Shown here one piece after another: positions 16,742 to 25,784 of a stretch of 64,000 nt of DNA. The notes below the pieces were generated by a model. It was given only the letters and a program-made list of their open reading frames with translations. It made no database searches and had not been told where the DNA came from. This stretch comes from Vescimonas fastidiosa. Lineage in GTDB: Bacteria > Bacillota > Clostridia > Oscillospirales > Oscillospiraceae. Position 1 is the stretch's first letter. Every line of letters starts with the position of its first letter. The translations under genes and the position numbers were made by a program. Location: the NCBI RefSeq assembly GCF_018326305.1, contig NZ_AP023415.1, forward strand, positions 1,364,001-1,428,000. The letters are read 5' to 3'.

Positions 16742-17041
16742 TCATTCTTTTAGATAGCTTTCAAACGGTGCGTCATCGCTGCAAAAGGTATCAAAAATCA
16801 TTTTAGCGCCGAGGCGGAAGCCGACAATGAAAGAATCAAGACCACTTTCGCCCATCAGTTCGCCGTAAGCGTTGCAGAAATCGAGGAACAGCGCCTTATC
16901 CTCGCCGCTTAAACGCCCGGTCAGCTTTTCTTCCAGCTCGTTGATGTCTTTTGAAACCTTAAGAGTATGACTGCCCTTTCGGTATCCTCTGGCCTGCGGA
17001 TCAACATTTCCGTAGTACAGCTCTTCCAGAAAATTTGTCAT
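16742..17041 (-). CDS. DUF6809 family protein
   Basis: 99 residues: MTNFLEELYYGNVDPQARG, ELEEKLTGRLSGEDKALFLD and FIVGFRLGAKMIFD are the landmarks of the DUF6809 family, widespread in Clostridia elements and phages. Function unknown. Its start overlaps the stop of the double-HTH gene by one base (TAATG), so the two are co-translated. Confidence 0.72.
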   Translation of the reverse strand: MTNFLEELYYGNVDPQARGYRKGSHTLKVSKDINELEEKLTGRLSGEDKALFLDFCNAYGELMGESGLDSFIVGFRLGAKMIFDTFCSDDAPFESYLKE

Positions 17042-17646
17042 TACTCCGCACCTCCTTCACCGTCTGCTGTGTGCAGGTTGCGGATTTTCCGCCAGCTGGA
17101 AAAGCCTTGTAGGGTGCGGATGTGCCAAGGTGATTTGCGGGTGATGGTGCGAAAGTAGGTAGAGCAGAAGAACTCCACCAAATAGACCTTCGGAATGTGG
17201 TTGACGTTGTTTTTCCGGAAAGACTTGATGTGTCCCTGATTGCACCAGTTGTTGATGGCGGTTTTTCCGTAACCGGTGATTTTGGAAACCGTTTGGGTGG
17301 TCAGTACATCGGGATATCCGGAGAGCAGATCGGTATAATACAGACGCAAATGCTCCCGCACGATTGGGGGAACCGGTTCCTCCATCTGAACAGTATAATC
17401 GCCTTTGTACCAGCCTGCCGGGGCGGAATAGCTTTCGGGAAAGACCTTGCGGTTTTCCAGATAGGCAATCACATCCTCCTTTTTTATTTTGTAGCAGCGT
17501 GTTTTCCTGCCCGTGTACTCGCAGGGGATTTTCCCGCTTTGTAGCAGGTACAGGGCGGTGGATTTGCTGATATGGCAAATGCGATACAGCTGGTCTTTCG
17601 TGATTACATCGGGGACGGCGTCCCAGTTGATTGCGTTTTCTTTCAT
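17041..17646 (-). CDS. Protein with two helix-turn-helix modules
   Basis: 201 residues from the ATG at 17646, which has GAGGTG upstream. The first HTH module (ITKDQLYRICHISKSTALYL, then PCEYTGRKTRCYKIKKEDV) and a second (DVLTTQTVSKITGYGKTAIN, then HIPKVYLVEFFCS) are joined by a linker. Probably a DNA-binding regulator or excision factor of the element. A truncated relative of its second half lies at 29720-30112. Upstream, 17647-17900 has no gene and carries three GTTCTTTCC repeats. Confidence 0.75.
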   Translation of the reverse strand: MKENAINWDAVPDVITKDQLYRICHISKSTALYLLQSGKIPCEYTGRKTRCYKIKKEDVIAYLENRKVFPESYSAPAGWYKGDYTVQMEEPVPPIVREHLRLYYTDLLSGYPDVLTTQTVSKITGYGKTAINNWCNQGHIKSFRKNNVNHIPKVYLVEFFCSTYFRTITRKSPWHIRTLQGFSSWRKIRNLHTADGEGGAE

Positions 17647-17716
17647 GACAATACACCTCATATCTTGATAATCTTTGCCGGCATTCGAACTGTCCGTGTA
17701 TTGCCTTTTGATTTTT

Positions 17717-17746
17717 GTTCTTTCCGTTCTTTCCGCAGTTCTTTCC
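17717..17746 (+). repeat. GTTCTTTCC triple repeat, candidate integrase arm sites (right)
   Basis: Three copies of GTTCTTTCC at 17717-17725, 17726-17734 and 17738-17746, about 155 bp inside the right junction core. The same nonamer is repeated at the left end (909, 922, 1153). Confidence 0.5.
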
Positions 17747-17900
17747 AAAAGCGGAAAAATCGTGGATTGGAACCGATGAGCGATTCCTCAGTATTTTCGG
17801 GCAAATTTTTCAAAAAGTCCAGATTTCATGCGGGTTTAAGGGCGAACAAGGCTAACTGAAACTGACAGGAGAAACCATGTAAGTAACAGACGACGATAAA

Positions 17901-17958
17901 ACTCGAAATGTCGTGTTCCCAAAAGGAACCTAGGGTTCGAATCCCTAACTCTCCGCCA
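17901..17958 (+). pseudogene. tRNA-Ser(CGA) 3' half, right junction of the element
   Basis: Starts with the core ACTCGAAAT (17901-17909), then the 3' anticodon arm TGTCG, a long variable arm (GTTCC/GGAAC), T-arm with GGTTCGAATCC, acceptor ACTCTCC, discriminator G and CCA. It fits the 5' half at 593-632 in both acceptor and anticodon stems. The bases before the core do not form a tRNA 5' half, so it is an orphan displaced by integration. Confidence 0.85.
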
Positions 17959-17962
17959 AAAA

Positions 17963-18008
17963 CCCAGTCATATCAAGGCTTTTGCCCATATGACTGGGCT
18001 TTTCTTTT
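17963..18008 (+). terminator. Terminator of the former tRNA-Ser
   Basis: CCCAGTCATAT (17963-17973) pairs with ATATGACTGGG (17988-17998), followed by CTTTTCTTTTC. Confidence 0.8.
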
Positions 18009-18049
18009 CTCTCAAGGTCACATCGGCGTACATGATTTTCGGCAAGAAC

Positions 18050-18640
18050 TCAGGTGTGCCAGCCGGTCTGCCTTGTGTCCGGCAGAGTCAGGATATTGTC
18101 CATTACATTTGCCGAGGTGATCTTGGACTTGTAATCCAAATGGCTGTAAATATTCGCCGTCGCGCCTATTCTCCTTTTGCTGCTCCCTCAGCACCAGCAG
18201 CTTTTCCCGGATGTTGCTGACCAGCGGCAGGAAGCGCAGGCTGGATTTCGTCTTGGCACGGTCGGCGCAGACGATTTCACATTTGCCGTCTATCTTTGCG
18301 TTGGTTACAATGTGCTTAATGGTGATGGTGTCCCGCTCAAAGTCGATGGCGTCCCATTTCAGCCCCAGCGCCTCGCTGCGGCGCAGGCCGTAAAAGGCGG
18401 TCATCTGAATCAGCAGGGAGTACGGATGATCCTTGGACGCTTCCAGCAGCCTCTCCAGTTCCTCCTGCCGGTAATAGTCCGCAATGTACCGCTGCTTCTT
18501 GGGGCGCTCCACCTTGTCGGCGGGGTTGAAGGGAATCAGATCCATTTTGACGGCGTATTTCAGCGCCTTGTGGATATTGGCGTGATAGTGGATCACTGTA
18601 CCGGGGGACACGGTTTTCTGCGAATCTGTTGTACATATTC
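18050..18640 (-). pseudogene. Broken tyrosine integrase of a second element
   Basis: About 145 codons (TVIHYHANIHKALKYAVKMD through GLRRSEALGLKWDAIDF and SSLRFLPLVSNIREKL) match the integrase at 1190-2401. The HxxR region is deleted, and the end with the catalytic Tyr (ANIYSHLDYKSK) follows in another frame to a stop at 18050. The N-terminal part is also lost or shifted. Its position right after the tRNA 3' half mirrors the intact tRNA-int pair at 984/1190, so an older element used the same site. Confidence 0.82.
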
Positions 18641-18829
18641 TTCCTCCTTTTGCGCCCGCCGTGCGGGTTTCTATCATCATCCACATGATAGCGCAACCCG
18701 AAGGAAAAGCCCAATGTGTGAAAAGCAAATTTACAGATTTGGCAGCTGTAGCATCGCCAAATCGCAGAAAATATTTTCGCCAAATCGCAGGATTATCTTG
18801 AATCGGATGCGCTGATCCGCTATAATATA

Positions 18830-19170
18830 GTCATTCTATTCACGGTGTTATAGATGCTTTTCACATCGTAGCCCTTGTCGGCAAGGAAGGCGCATCCACC
18901 ACGCCCAGCTCATACAGCTTCCGCACCAGCTTGGCCATGATCGGCTTCAACGCACTGTTGTCCACTGCCGCAGGAAGCGGTCATAGGTCCAATAAGACGG
19001 CAGCGACTCCATGATGTTAAAGCCGCAGTAGTGGGCAATGAGCCGGTTGTTGTTCAGATAATCCGCCAAATCTGTGATCTGCGTGAAGCCCTCGCATTTC
19101 ATAAAAGGGGCTCCGCTTTCTATATCATTTGAGTGATTTTCGGTTTCAGCCATGGCCGGGAACCATTGCA
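18830..19170 (-). pseudogene. Transposase remnant (DDE type)
   Basis: Scattered codons on the minus strand: ITDLADYLNNNRLIAHYCGF, PSYWTYDRFLRQ, then in another frame NSALKPIMAKLVRKLYELGV and a shifted FLADKGYDVKSIYNTV. These look like the middle of an IS-family DDE transposase. Frameshifts and missing ends make it non-functional. From 18641 to 18829 and from 19171 to 19400 no gene is seen. Confidence 0.6.
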
Positions 19171-19401
19171 ATTACTACTCTTTTGGAGTTTTGCTCATGG
19201 CTGTTATAATTATTTCGTAAGGTGATCCTATCCGGTTCCCGCGCACGAGAGGACTTCCGCCGCACAAGCGATGTCACACGCCAAATGCCGGAAAGGACTT
19301 TACTTATGCGGCGCAGCCCTGTATAAACATTTAAGACGGAAAATCGTCGAAAGACTATGCTGCAGGGCCATATGTCTGAGCGGGAGCCCCTATGATCGAC
19401 C

Positions 19402-19466
19402 GACCGCACTCTTAAGGCAACACCGCGCAGTGAAAGCTGCGGTATTGCCTTAGCAGGACTGCGGTC
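19402..19466. repeat. Nested hairpin upstream of the polysaccharide operon
   Basis: Inner stem TAAGGCAACACCGC (19413-19426) with GCGGTATTGCCTTA (19439-19452) and outer stem GACCGCA (19402-19408) with TGCGGTC (19460-19466). It sits 20 bp before the ribosome site of the first operon gene. It could be a transposon-end hairpin, a terminator for the remnants upstream, or a leader structure. No riboswitch consensus was recognised in 19171-19498. Confidence 0.5.
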
Positions 19467-19498
19467 AGTTTCTTTCTCTGCGAAAGGAGGGAGCATCG

Positions 19499-20194
19499 GT
19501 GAACCGCGTGTTCCGCGAGGAAAAGAAATATCTGATCTCGCTGCCGGAGGCGCTGCAAGCCTGCCATCGGCTCGCGCAGGTCATGCACGAGGACCCGCAC
19601 AACGGCATAAGCGGCTACCCTGTCCGCTCGCTTTACTTCGATACGCTCGACGACAGGGACTTCCGCGAAAAGGCTGCGGGCGTAGAGCTGCGGCGCAAGC
19701 TGCGCCTGCGCTGCTATGATCCGACGGCAGACTTCGCCATGCTGGAGATGAAGCAGAAGCAGGGCGCAAGTCAGCTCAAGCGCTCTCTGCGCGTGACACG
19801 GGAGGATGCCCAAGCGCTCACGCGCGGCGACTACGCGCCGCTGCTGCGGTATCCGGAGCCTTTTGCCGCGGAGTGCTACGCGCTGATGCACAGCCGGTGC
19901 TATCGCCCCAAAACGATCGTAGAATACGACCGCAAGGCATTTATCGCCAAGGAGAACAAAATACGCATTACCTTTGACAGCCGCATTGTTTCCGTCGAGA
20001 GCTGCTTCGACCTCTTTTCGCCGCGGCTGAACATGAACCCCGTGCTCGATCCGTACTGCGTGGTGCTTGAGGTCAAGTACAACGGCTTTCTGCTCGATTA
20101 TATTCGCGAGCTGATCAACAGCGTGGATCGCAGTGAGCTTTCTGTCAGCAAATATGTGCTTGCCCGCCAAAACGGATGTCAGACGAGGCTATAG
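19499..20194 (+). CDS. VTC-domain protein (polyphosphate polymerase-like)
   Basis: 231 residues spanning one VTC domain: FREEKKYLISL at the N-terminus, YPVRSLYFDTLDDRDF, the basic strand VELRRKLRLRCY, LEMKQKQG and IVEYDRKAF, and a C-terminal VVLEVKYNG. These match the tunnel-fold polymerase of VTC proteins, whose Lys, Arg and Glu residues bind nucleotide and phosphate. In bacteria the domain is regularly found with DUF4956 and CotH proteins, as here. The start is GTG behind AAAGGAGG. First gene of an eight-gene operon. Confidence 0.87.
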   Translation: MNRVFREEKKYLISLPEALQACHRLAQVMHEDPHNGISGYPVRSLYFDTLDDRDFREKAAGVELRRKLRLRCYDPTADFAMLEMKQKQGASQLKRSLRVTREDAQALTRGDYAPLLRYPEPFAAECYALMHSRCYRPKTIVEYDRKAFIAKENKIRITFDSRIVSVESCFDLFSPRLNMNPVLDPYCVVLEVKYNGFLLDYIRELINSVDRSELSVSKYVLARQNGCQTRL

Positions 20195-20206
20195 GAGGAA
20201 AACGCC

Positions 20207-20884
20207 ATGAGACAACAGATCCTGAACCTTTTTACCACACCCCGCGATATGTCGTGGGAGGATATTCTGCTCAATATCGTCCTGGCCGCCGTGCTGGGCT
20301 TTTTTATCTTCCTGTCCTACGCCATCTCCCACCGCGGGACGATCTACAGCCGCAAGTTCAACGCCTCACTCGTCATTCTCGCGGTGCTGACGGGGACGGT
20401 CATGACCGTCATCGGCAACAACATCGCGCTGTCTCTCGGTATGGTGGGCGCGCTGTCCATCGTCCGCTTCCGCACCGCCATCAAGGACTCGCGCGATACG
20501 GTTTATATCTTTTGGTCCATCATTGTCGGCATCTGCTGCGGCGTGGGCGATTATGCCGTGGCCTGCATCGGCAGCGCCGTGACCTTCACGGTGATCCTGC
20601 TGCTCGGCTGCATCAAGAGCGATAACCGGATGCTGCTCATCATCCGCGCCCACCGCAGCAAGCAGGAGCCGATCAAGGCGCAGGTCTACAAACTCTTTCG
20701 CGCCAAAGCGACGCTGCGTGTGGAAAACACGACGGAGGATACGGTCGAACTGATCTACGAGATCACGCAAAAGCTCCTGCGCCGCGCGGAGCAGACAACG
20801 CCGGACATTCCCGGCAGCATCTATTCGCTGGGAAGCATCGATTATGTCAATCTTGTCATGCAGAACGACGAGGTGTCGAACTGA
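20207..20884 (+). CDS. DUF4956 membrane protein
   Basis: 225 residues. Three to four membrane helices (about 25-45, 60-80, 100-120, 122-142), the conserved GMVGALSIVRFRTAIKD loop near 80-97 that marks the DUF4956 family, and a soluble C-terminal domain of about 80 residues. Usually the partner of a VTC protein; the function is unknown, possibly a membrane platform for the polymerase. It lies 12 bp after the VTC gene. Confidence 0.87.
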   Translation: MRQQILNLFTTPRDMSWEDILLNIVLAAVLGFFIFLSYAISHRGTIYSRKFNASLVILAVLTGTVMTVIGNNIALSLGMVGALSIVRFRTAIKDSRDTVYIFWSIIVGICCGVGDYAVACIGSAVTFTVILLLGCIKSDNRMLLIIRAHRSKQEPIKAQVYKLFRAKATLRVENTTEDTVELIYEITQKLLRRAEQTTPDIPGSIYSLGSIDYVNLVMQNDEVSN

Positions 20885-20914
20885 GAAACCGGAAAGAGGG
20901 GAGCGGAGACGAAC

Positions 20915-22387
20915 ATGAAATACAAGCGAATGGCTCTTGCGGCCTGTGCGCTGCTGCTCCTCCTATCCGCAACAAACCTGTCAGCCGTGCTGACCGATGA
21001 GCACCCACGCTATCATCAGCATCTTGAGCGCCCCGCCTACACGCCCTGCGCCGAGCATGACGGCGAGACGCTCTGCACGCATCTGCCGCTCGTGCTCATC
21101 GACACCGGCGGCACGGAGATCCCCGGCGTTCCCATCCAGAGCGGCGGCAGCGGCCGTGAGGACGATGCTTTCACCACCACCGCAGACGGCAGTACACTGC
21201 TGCGCGCGTCCGTCTCGGTGGTGGATCATGCCGAGGGCAACAATCACCCCGCCGACACGCCGACGCTTCAGAGCGTCATTGACATTCGAGTGCGAGGCAA
21301 CTCCTCGCGCTATTTTGATAAGCACAGCTATCTTGTCAAGACGCTGACGGACGACGGTGCGGCCTCGCGCGATGTCGCCATGCTGGGGATGGATGCCTTC
21401 GACGAGTGGGCGCTGCATGGGCCGTACCTCGATAAGACACTCATCCGCAATTATATGTGGTACAATCTTGCGGGCGAGATCATGGACTACGCGCCGAATG
21501 TGCGCTTCTGCGAGGTACTGCTCAACGGAGTGTATCAGGGGCTTTATGTTATGACGGAGACTGTCAGCTCCGGCGCGGATGCCCGCTTGAAGCTCACGGA
21601 GCCGTCGAAGGACACGGTGCAGACGAGCTATGCTCTGCGCCTTGACCGCGGCAGCGGCAACGAGGTCAAAAACATTGAGGCCTTCTCCCAATACGCCCTG
21701 CGAAATCTGCAGGATATGGACATCGTCTATCCGGGAACAAAATGGCTTACGCCGGAGCGCGCGGCGTGGATCGCACAGGATTTCTCCGACTTTGAAAAGT
21801 CACTCTACTCCTATGACTATGATACCGAGCCCTATGCATGGTGGGAGCAGGCGGACATGAGCTCTTTCGTGGACTACTTTATCCTCAACGAGTTTACCTG
21901 CAACTATGATGCGGGCTGGCTTTCCACCTATATCTACAGGGATGTGCGCGGCAAATACAAAATGTGCATCTGGGACTTCAACTCCGCCTGTGACAACTAC
22001 AGTCATCCGGTCACAGAGCCGCAGCATTTTGAGCTGCAATACAATGTCTGGTACTATATGCTCAGCAAGGACGAGGACTTTATAAACGCCGTGATCGAGC
22101 GCTACCGTGCGCTGCGGCAGGGTGTCCTGAGCGATGCATATCTCAACGACTATATGGATGCCGTGGTGGAATGGCTCGGCCCCGCCATCGACCGCAATTT
22201 CTCCGTCTGGGGCTACGCGCTGGATAAGGATATGATCTCACCCGCAGGGCGAAACCCGCACACGCACACCGAGGCCGTCGCGCAGATGAAGCGCTTCTGC
22301 GCGGAGCGCGGCGCGTGGATGGATGAGCACATCGACATTCTGCGCCAATACAGCCACGAATCCAAAAATAAGAAATTCAACCACTGA
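20915..22387 (+). CDS. CotH kinase family protein, exported
   Basis: 490 residues with an N-terminal signal or anchor (ALAACALLLLLSATNLSAVL). CotH landmarks follow in order: IRVRGNSSRYFDKHSYLVK, DEWALHGPYLDKTLIRNYM, VLLNGVYQGLYVMTETV, and CIWDFNSACDNY carrying the metal-binding Asp. CotH proteins are atypical protein kinases; outside spore coats they occur with VTC/DUF4956 in surface-polymer clusters. Its likely site is the outer face of the membrane. Confidence 0.85.
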   Translation: MKYKRMALAACALLLLLSATNLSAVLTDEHPRYHQHLERPAYTPCAEHDGETLCTHLPLVLIDTGGTEIPGVPIQSGGSGREDDAFTTTADGSTLLRASVSVVDHAEGNNHPADTPTLQSVIDIRVRGNSSRYFDKHSYLVKTLTDDGAASRDVAMLGMDAFDEWALHGPYLDKTLIRNYMWYNLAGEIMDYAPNVRFCEVLLNGVYQGLYVMTETVSSGADARLKLTEPSKDTVQTSYALRLDRGSGNEVKNIEAFSQYALRNLQDMDIVYPGTKWLTPERAAWIAQDFSDFEKSLYSYDYDTEPYAWWEQADMSSFVDYFILNEFTCNYDAGWLSTYIYRDVRGKYKMCIWDFNSACDNYSHPVTEPQHFELQYNVWYYMLSKDEDFINAVIERYRALRQGVLSDAYLNDYMDAVVEWLGPAIDRNFSVWGYALDKDMISPAGRNPHTHTEAVAQMKRFCAERGAWMDEHIDILRQYSHESKNKKFNH

Positions 22388-22405
22388 GAAAGCGAGGGCG
22401 GAGCC

Positions 22406-24637
22406 GTGAAAAAATTTATCATTGCACTTTCCGCTCTGATCCTGCTCTATCTTGCTTATGACACGGCGCGCTACCGGCTGGGATGGTACATCGACCTGAA
22501 ACCGGACGAGCCGGTGACGGCCTTTATGACCACGGATACGCAAAGCATTTACATGGATCGCGGCAGCGGTCCCGAGCCGTTTATCGTTAAGGGCGTAAAC
22601 CTCGGCGTGGGCATCCCGGGCGAGTGGGCGACGGACTACGCCGTCAGCAAGGAGACCTATCTGCGCTGGTTTGCCCAGATGCAGGAGATGGGCGCCAATA
22701 CCGTACGCGTTTACATTACGCTGCATGACGATTTTTATAATGCCTTCTATGAATACAACACGCTGCGCGAGGAGAACGGCGAGGAGCCGCTCTGGCTGAT
22801 CCATGGCGTGTGGGTCAACGACTATGTGCAGAATTCCCACCGCGACGCCTACGATAAGGACTTTCTCGATGCGTTTATCAAGGACGGGCGCACGCTGGTC
22901 GACGTCCTGCATGGCAACAAGAAGATCTCGCTCGGGCGGGGCACGGGATCGGGCTTTTACAATAAGGATGTTTCCCGCTGGGTCATCGGCTATATTCTCG
23001 GTGTGGAGTGGGAGGATGTGACCGTCACCTACACCAACCACAAATACCCCGATCTGCCGCCCTATCAGGGCGCGTACCTCTCCGCGACGGAGGACGCCTC
23101 TGCCTTTGAGTCCATGCTGGCGCAGGTGGGCGACCGGATCATTGAATACGAGAGCCGCCGCTATAAGAGCCAGCGGCTTGTGGCGTTTTCCAACTGGCCG
23201 ACCACCGATCCGTTCCTCTATCCGGAGGATATCACGACCTTTTTTATGAAGTGCGCGCAGGTGGATGTGGAGCATATCCGTGCGGAGGACGCCTTTCTTG
23301 CCGGGCAATTCGTTTCCTATCATGTCTATCCCTACTATCCCGACTATCTCAACTATATCCTCAACCCCGCGGTGATGGACCGCACGCCCATCTGGGACGG
23401 CAAGGCCGTCATCTCCCGTGTGGAGACCGGTCCCGGCACGCCCATCGGTTCCGTGCTGCGCCAATCGGACTTCTACGATGAGACCGGCGCGGCGAACACC
23501 TACCTTGCCTATCTGCGCGCCCTGCGGCGGCATCACACGATGCCCGTCGTCATCTCCGAGTTCGGCGTTTCCACCGGGCGCGGCATGGCGCAGATCGACC
23601 GGAACACCGGACGCAATCAGGGCCATATGTCCGAGCAGGAGCAGGGGCAGGCGCTCGTGGACTGCTGGGGCGACATCACCGCGGCAAACTGCGCGGGCGG
23701 CTGCGTCTTTACCTGGCAGGACGAGTGGTTCAAGCGCACCTGGAACACCATGCACGCGGTGAACCTGCAGCGCACGCCCTACTGGAGTGACTACCAGACG
23801 AACGAGCAATACTTCGGGCTTCTCTCCTTCGACCCCGGCGCGGAGGAATGCAGCGCGTATGTGGACGGCGATCTCAGCGAGTGGACGGAGGAGGATAAAC
23901 TCTTCGATACCGGCACGCGCGCCCTTTCGATGAAATACGACGAGAAGTTCATCTATCTGCTCGTCTATGAAAAGGGCTTTGCGAACGGACAGAAAACGCT
24001 CTACATCCCCATCGACACCACGCCCAAGACGGGCAGCACCTACTGCGAAAACTTCGGCCTGCGCTTTGAGGACCCGGTGGACTTCGTCCTCGCCATCGAC
24101 GGCAGGGACAACAGCCGCCTCCTGGTGCAGGAGCGCTACGAGGTGCTGCGCGCTATGTTTTACCACGAAACCCACGACGCGGACGCCTACCTCGACCCGC
24201 CCGACGCGGACACGCCGCTTTTCAAACCCATCGACCTGATGCTCCAGACGGCGACGCCGCTGCTCACGGGCAACTGGCAGGCAAGCACTGAGACCTACGA
24301 GACGGGCGATCTTGCCTACGGCAACGCGAACCCCGCCGCGCCGGACTACGATTCCCTCGCGGACTTCATCTTCGCGGGCGACTATGTGGAACTGAAGCTT
24401 CCCTGGCAGCTTCTGAACTTTTCAGACCCCTCGCGCATGACCATCCACGACGATTACTATGAAAACTACGGCGTGGACTACATCACCATCGACACGATGT
24501 ACCTTGGTCTTACCGACGGCGCGGCGCAGGAGCGCACGCCGCTCTATCCCGCGGCGCTCAAGGGCTGGGGCAATACAGTCAGCTATCACGAGCGGCTCAA
24601 GCCCTCGTACTACATTCTGCAAAAGCTCTGGCAGTAA
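22406..24637 (+). CDS. Membrane-anchored glycosidase-like protein
   Basis: 743 residues, starting with GTG and one N-terminal membrane helix (IIALSALILLYLAYDTARY). Residues about 55-480 look like a TIM-barrel glycoside hydrolase: GVNLGVGIPGEWAT, MGANTVRVYITLHDDF, YHVYPYYPDY, VVISEFGVSTG (candidate catalytic Glu) and FTWQDEWFK. The remaining 260 residues are probably beta-rich (YVDGDLSEWTEEDKLFDTG resembles a carbohydrate-binding domain). Could trim or export a polysaccharide made by the GT2 protein. No specific GH family is claimed. Confidence 0.68.
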   Translation: MKKFIIALSALILLYLAYDTARYRLGWYIDLKPDEPVTAFMTTDTQSIYMDRGSGPEPFIVKGVNLGVGIPGEWATDYAVSKETYLRWFAQMQEMGANTVRVYITLHDDFYNAFYEYNTLREENGEEPLWLIHGVWVNDYVQNSHRDAYDKDFLDAFIKDGRTLVDVLHGNKKISLGRGTGSGFYNKDVSRWVIGYILGVEWEDVTVTYTNHKYPDLPPYQGAYLSATEDASAFESMLAQVGDRIIEYESRRYKSQRLVAFSNWPTTDPFLYPEDITTFFMKCAQVDVEHIRAEDAFLAGQFVSYHVYPYYPDYLNYILNPAVMDRTPIWDGKAVISRVETGPGTPIGSVLRQSDFYDETGAANTYLAYLRALRRHHTMPVVISEFGVSTGRGMAQIDRNTGRNQGHMSEQEQGQALVDCWGDITAANCAGGCVFTWQDEWFKRTWNTMHAVNLQRTPYWSDYQTNEQYFGLLSFDPGAEECSAYVDGDLSEWTEEDKLFDTGTRALSMKYDEKFIYLLVYEKGFANGQKTLYIPIDTTPKTGSTYCENFGLRFEDPVDFVLAIDGRDNSRLLVQERYEVLRAMFYHETHDADAYLDPPDADTPLFKPIDLMLQTATPLLTGNWQASTETYETGDLAYGNANPAAPDYDSLADFIFAGDYVELKLPWQLLNFSDPSRMTIHDDYYENYGVDYITIDTMYLGLTDGAAQERTPLYPAALKGWGNTVSYHERLKPSYYILQKLWQ

Positions 24638-24662
24638 AACACATGAGAAAGGAAGAACGCCG

Positions 24663-25784
24663 GTGTTTGTTCAAATTCTGATCTACACCTATCTCGGCAT
24701 CTGCGCCGGCATGATCCTCTTTAACATTGCAACGGCGCTCCTTTCGCGGCGCAGGGAGCATCGTTCCTTCTGCGACGGCATCCGCCTTGAGCTGACGGTC
24801 TCGCAGGAGCTTGACCGTCTTGCGGAGACCGGAGCGGTCAGCGAGAGGCATCTGCGCTTCATGGAGCGCAGACTGCGCCGCGTGAACGGCATGGCGGCCT
24901 TTGACGCCGCGCTGGAGCGCCTGCGCGTGAGGCGGCCAGAGCTGACCCGCTCCTATCTGACGGCGCTTAACGGTGTGATGATCACGCTGGCAGAGGATTA
25001 CTGCCGCCGCGATGAGATCGAGGCGGCGTACTTCCCCTACATCATCAAGAAATACCAGCTGCTCGGCGGCGCGGACGACGCGCCGCTCAAGGAGGAGCTG
25101 CTCAAACTGCTGAACGAGCCGAGCATCTACTGCCGCGAGAACGCCATGCAGGCGCTCTACACCTCGGGCGACGCGCAGATCATCGTGCGCGCGCTGCGCA
25201 TCATCGACGCGAGCAGCCTCTACTACAACCCCAAGCTCCTTGCCGACGGACTTTTGAACTTCAACGGCGACGAGACGGAGCTTTCCGAGGCGCTGTGGGC
25301 GGCGTTTGAGGATTTCAAGGTCTGGATGCAGGTGACGATCCTCAACTATTTCCGCTTTTCCTCCGGCGCGCACTGTGAACGGGTGCTCGCGCTCCTCAAC
25401 GACGGCGCGCGGGACGACGAGCTGCGCTTTTCCTGCCTGCGCTATTTCGGTCGCTACCCCTATGAGCCGGTCTATCCCGATCTGCTGCGCTATGCGACGC
25501 CCTCGGAAAACGCGCGCTGGGAGTACGCCGCCATCGCCTCGTCGGTGCTGGCGAGCTATCCGGGGGAGCAGACCCTGACGACGCTCAAGCAGAACCTGTA
25601 TCATCCCAACTGGTATATCCGCTTCAATGCCTCGCAGAGCCTGGAGCGGCTTGGCTGCGGCTACCGTGATCTGATCGACGTGATCGAGGGGCACGACCGC
25701 TACGCCTCCGAGATCCTGCGCTATCGCTTTGATGTGCGGGAGCTGGAGGAGCGAAAGGAGGACGCAGTATGTACGACGGTATAA
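24663..25784 (+). CDS. Membrane-anchored HEAT-like repeat protein
   Basis: 373 residues starting with GTG behind AAAGGAAG; an in-frame ATG far upstream would lie inside the previous gene. One N-terminal membrane helix (IYTYLGICAGMILFNIATAL) is followed by helical repeats, for example SIYCRENAMQALYTSGDAQ, LRFSCLRYFGRYPYEPVYP and NWYIRFNASQSLERLG, which resemble HEAT repeats. Probably a scaffold on the inner face of the membrane for the glycosyltransferase, whose gene overlaps by 16 bp. Confidence 0.65.
   Translation: MFVQILIYTYLGICAGMILFNIATALLSRRREHRSFCDGIRLELTVSQELDRLAETGAVSERHLRFMERRLRRVNGMAAFDAALERLRVRRPELTRSYLTALNGVMITLAEDYCRRDEIEAAYFPYIIKKYQLLGGADDAPLKEELLKLLNEPSIYCRENAMQALYTSGDAQIIVRALRIIDASSLYYNPKLLADGLLNFNGDETELSEALWAAFEDFKVWMQVTILNYFRFSSGAHCERVLALLNDGARDDELRFSCLRYFGRYPYEPVYPDLLRYATPSENARWEYAAIASSVLASYPGEQTLTTLKQNLYHPNWYIRFNASQSLERLGCGYRDLIDVIEGHDRYASEILRYRFDVRELEERKEDAVCTTV

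Noticed and set aside
17901..17958. Functional tRNA at the right end
   Set aside because: Only the 3' half folds; the bases before the loop core do not pair with it.
19171..19498. c-di-GMP riboswitch before the polysaccharide operon
   Set aside because: Looked for because of the EAL/GGDEF genes; neither the GEMM-I nor the GEMM-II core could be matched, only the nested hairpin.
22238..24175. Open frame of 645 codons on the minus strand
   Set aside because: It lies fully opposite the glycosidase-like and CotH genes, which have membrane segments, family motifs and operon spacing. Open antisense frames are expected in GC-rich codons; the translation has no domain.
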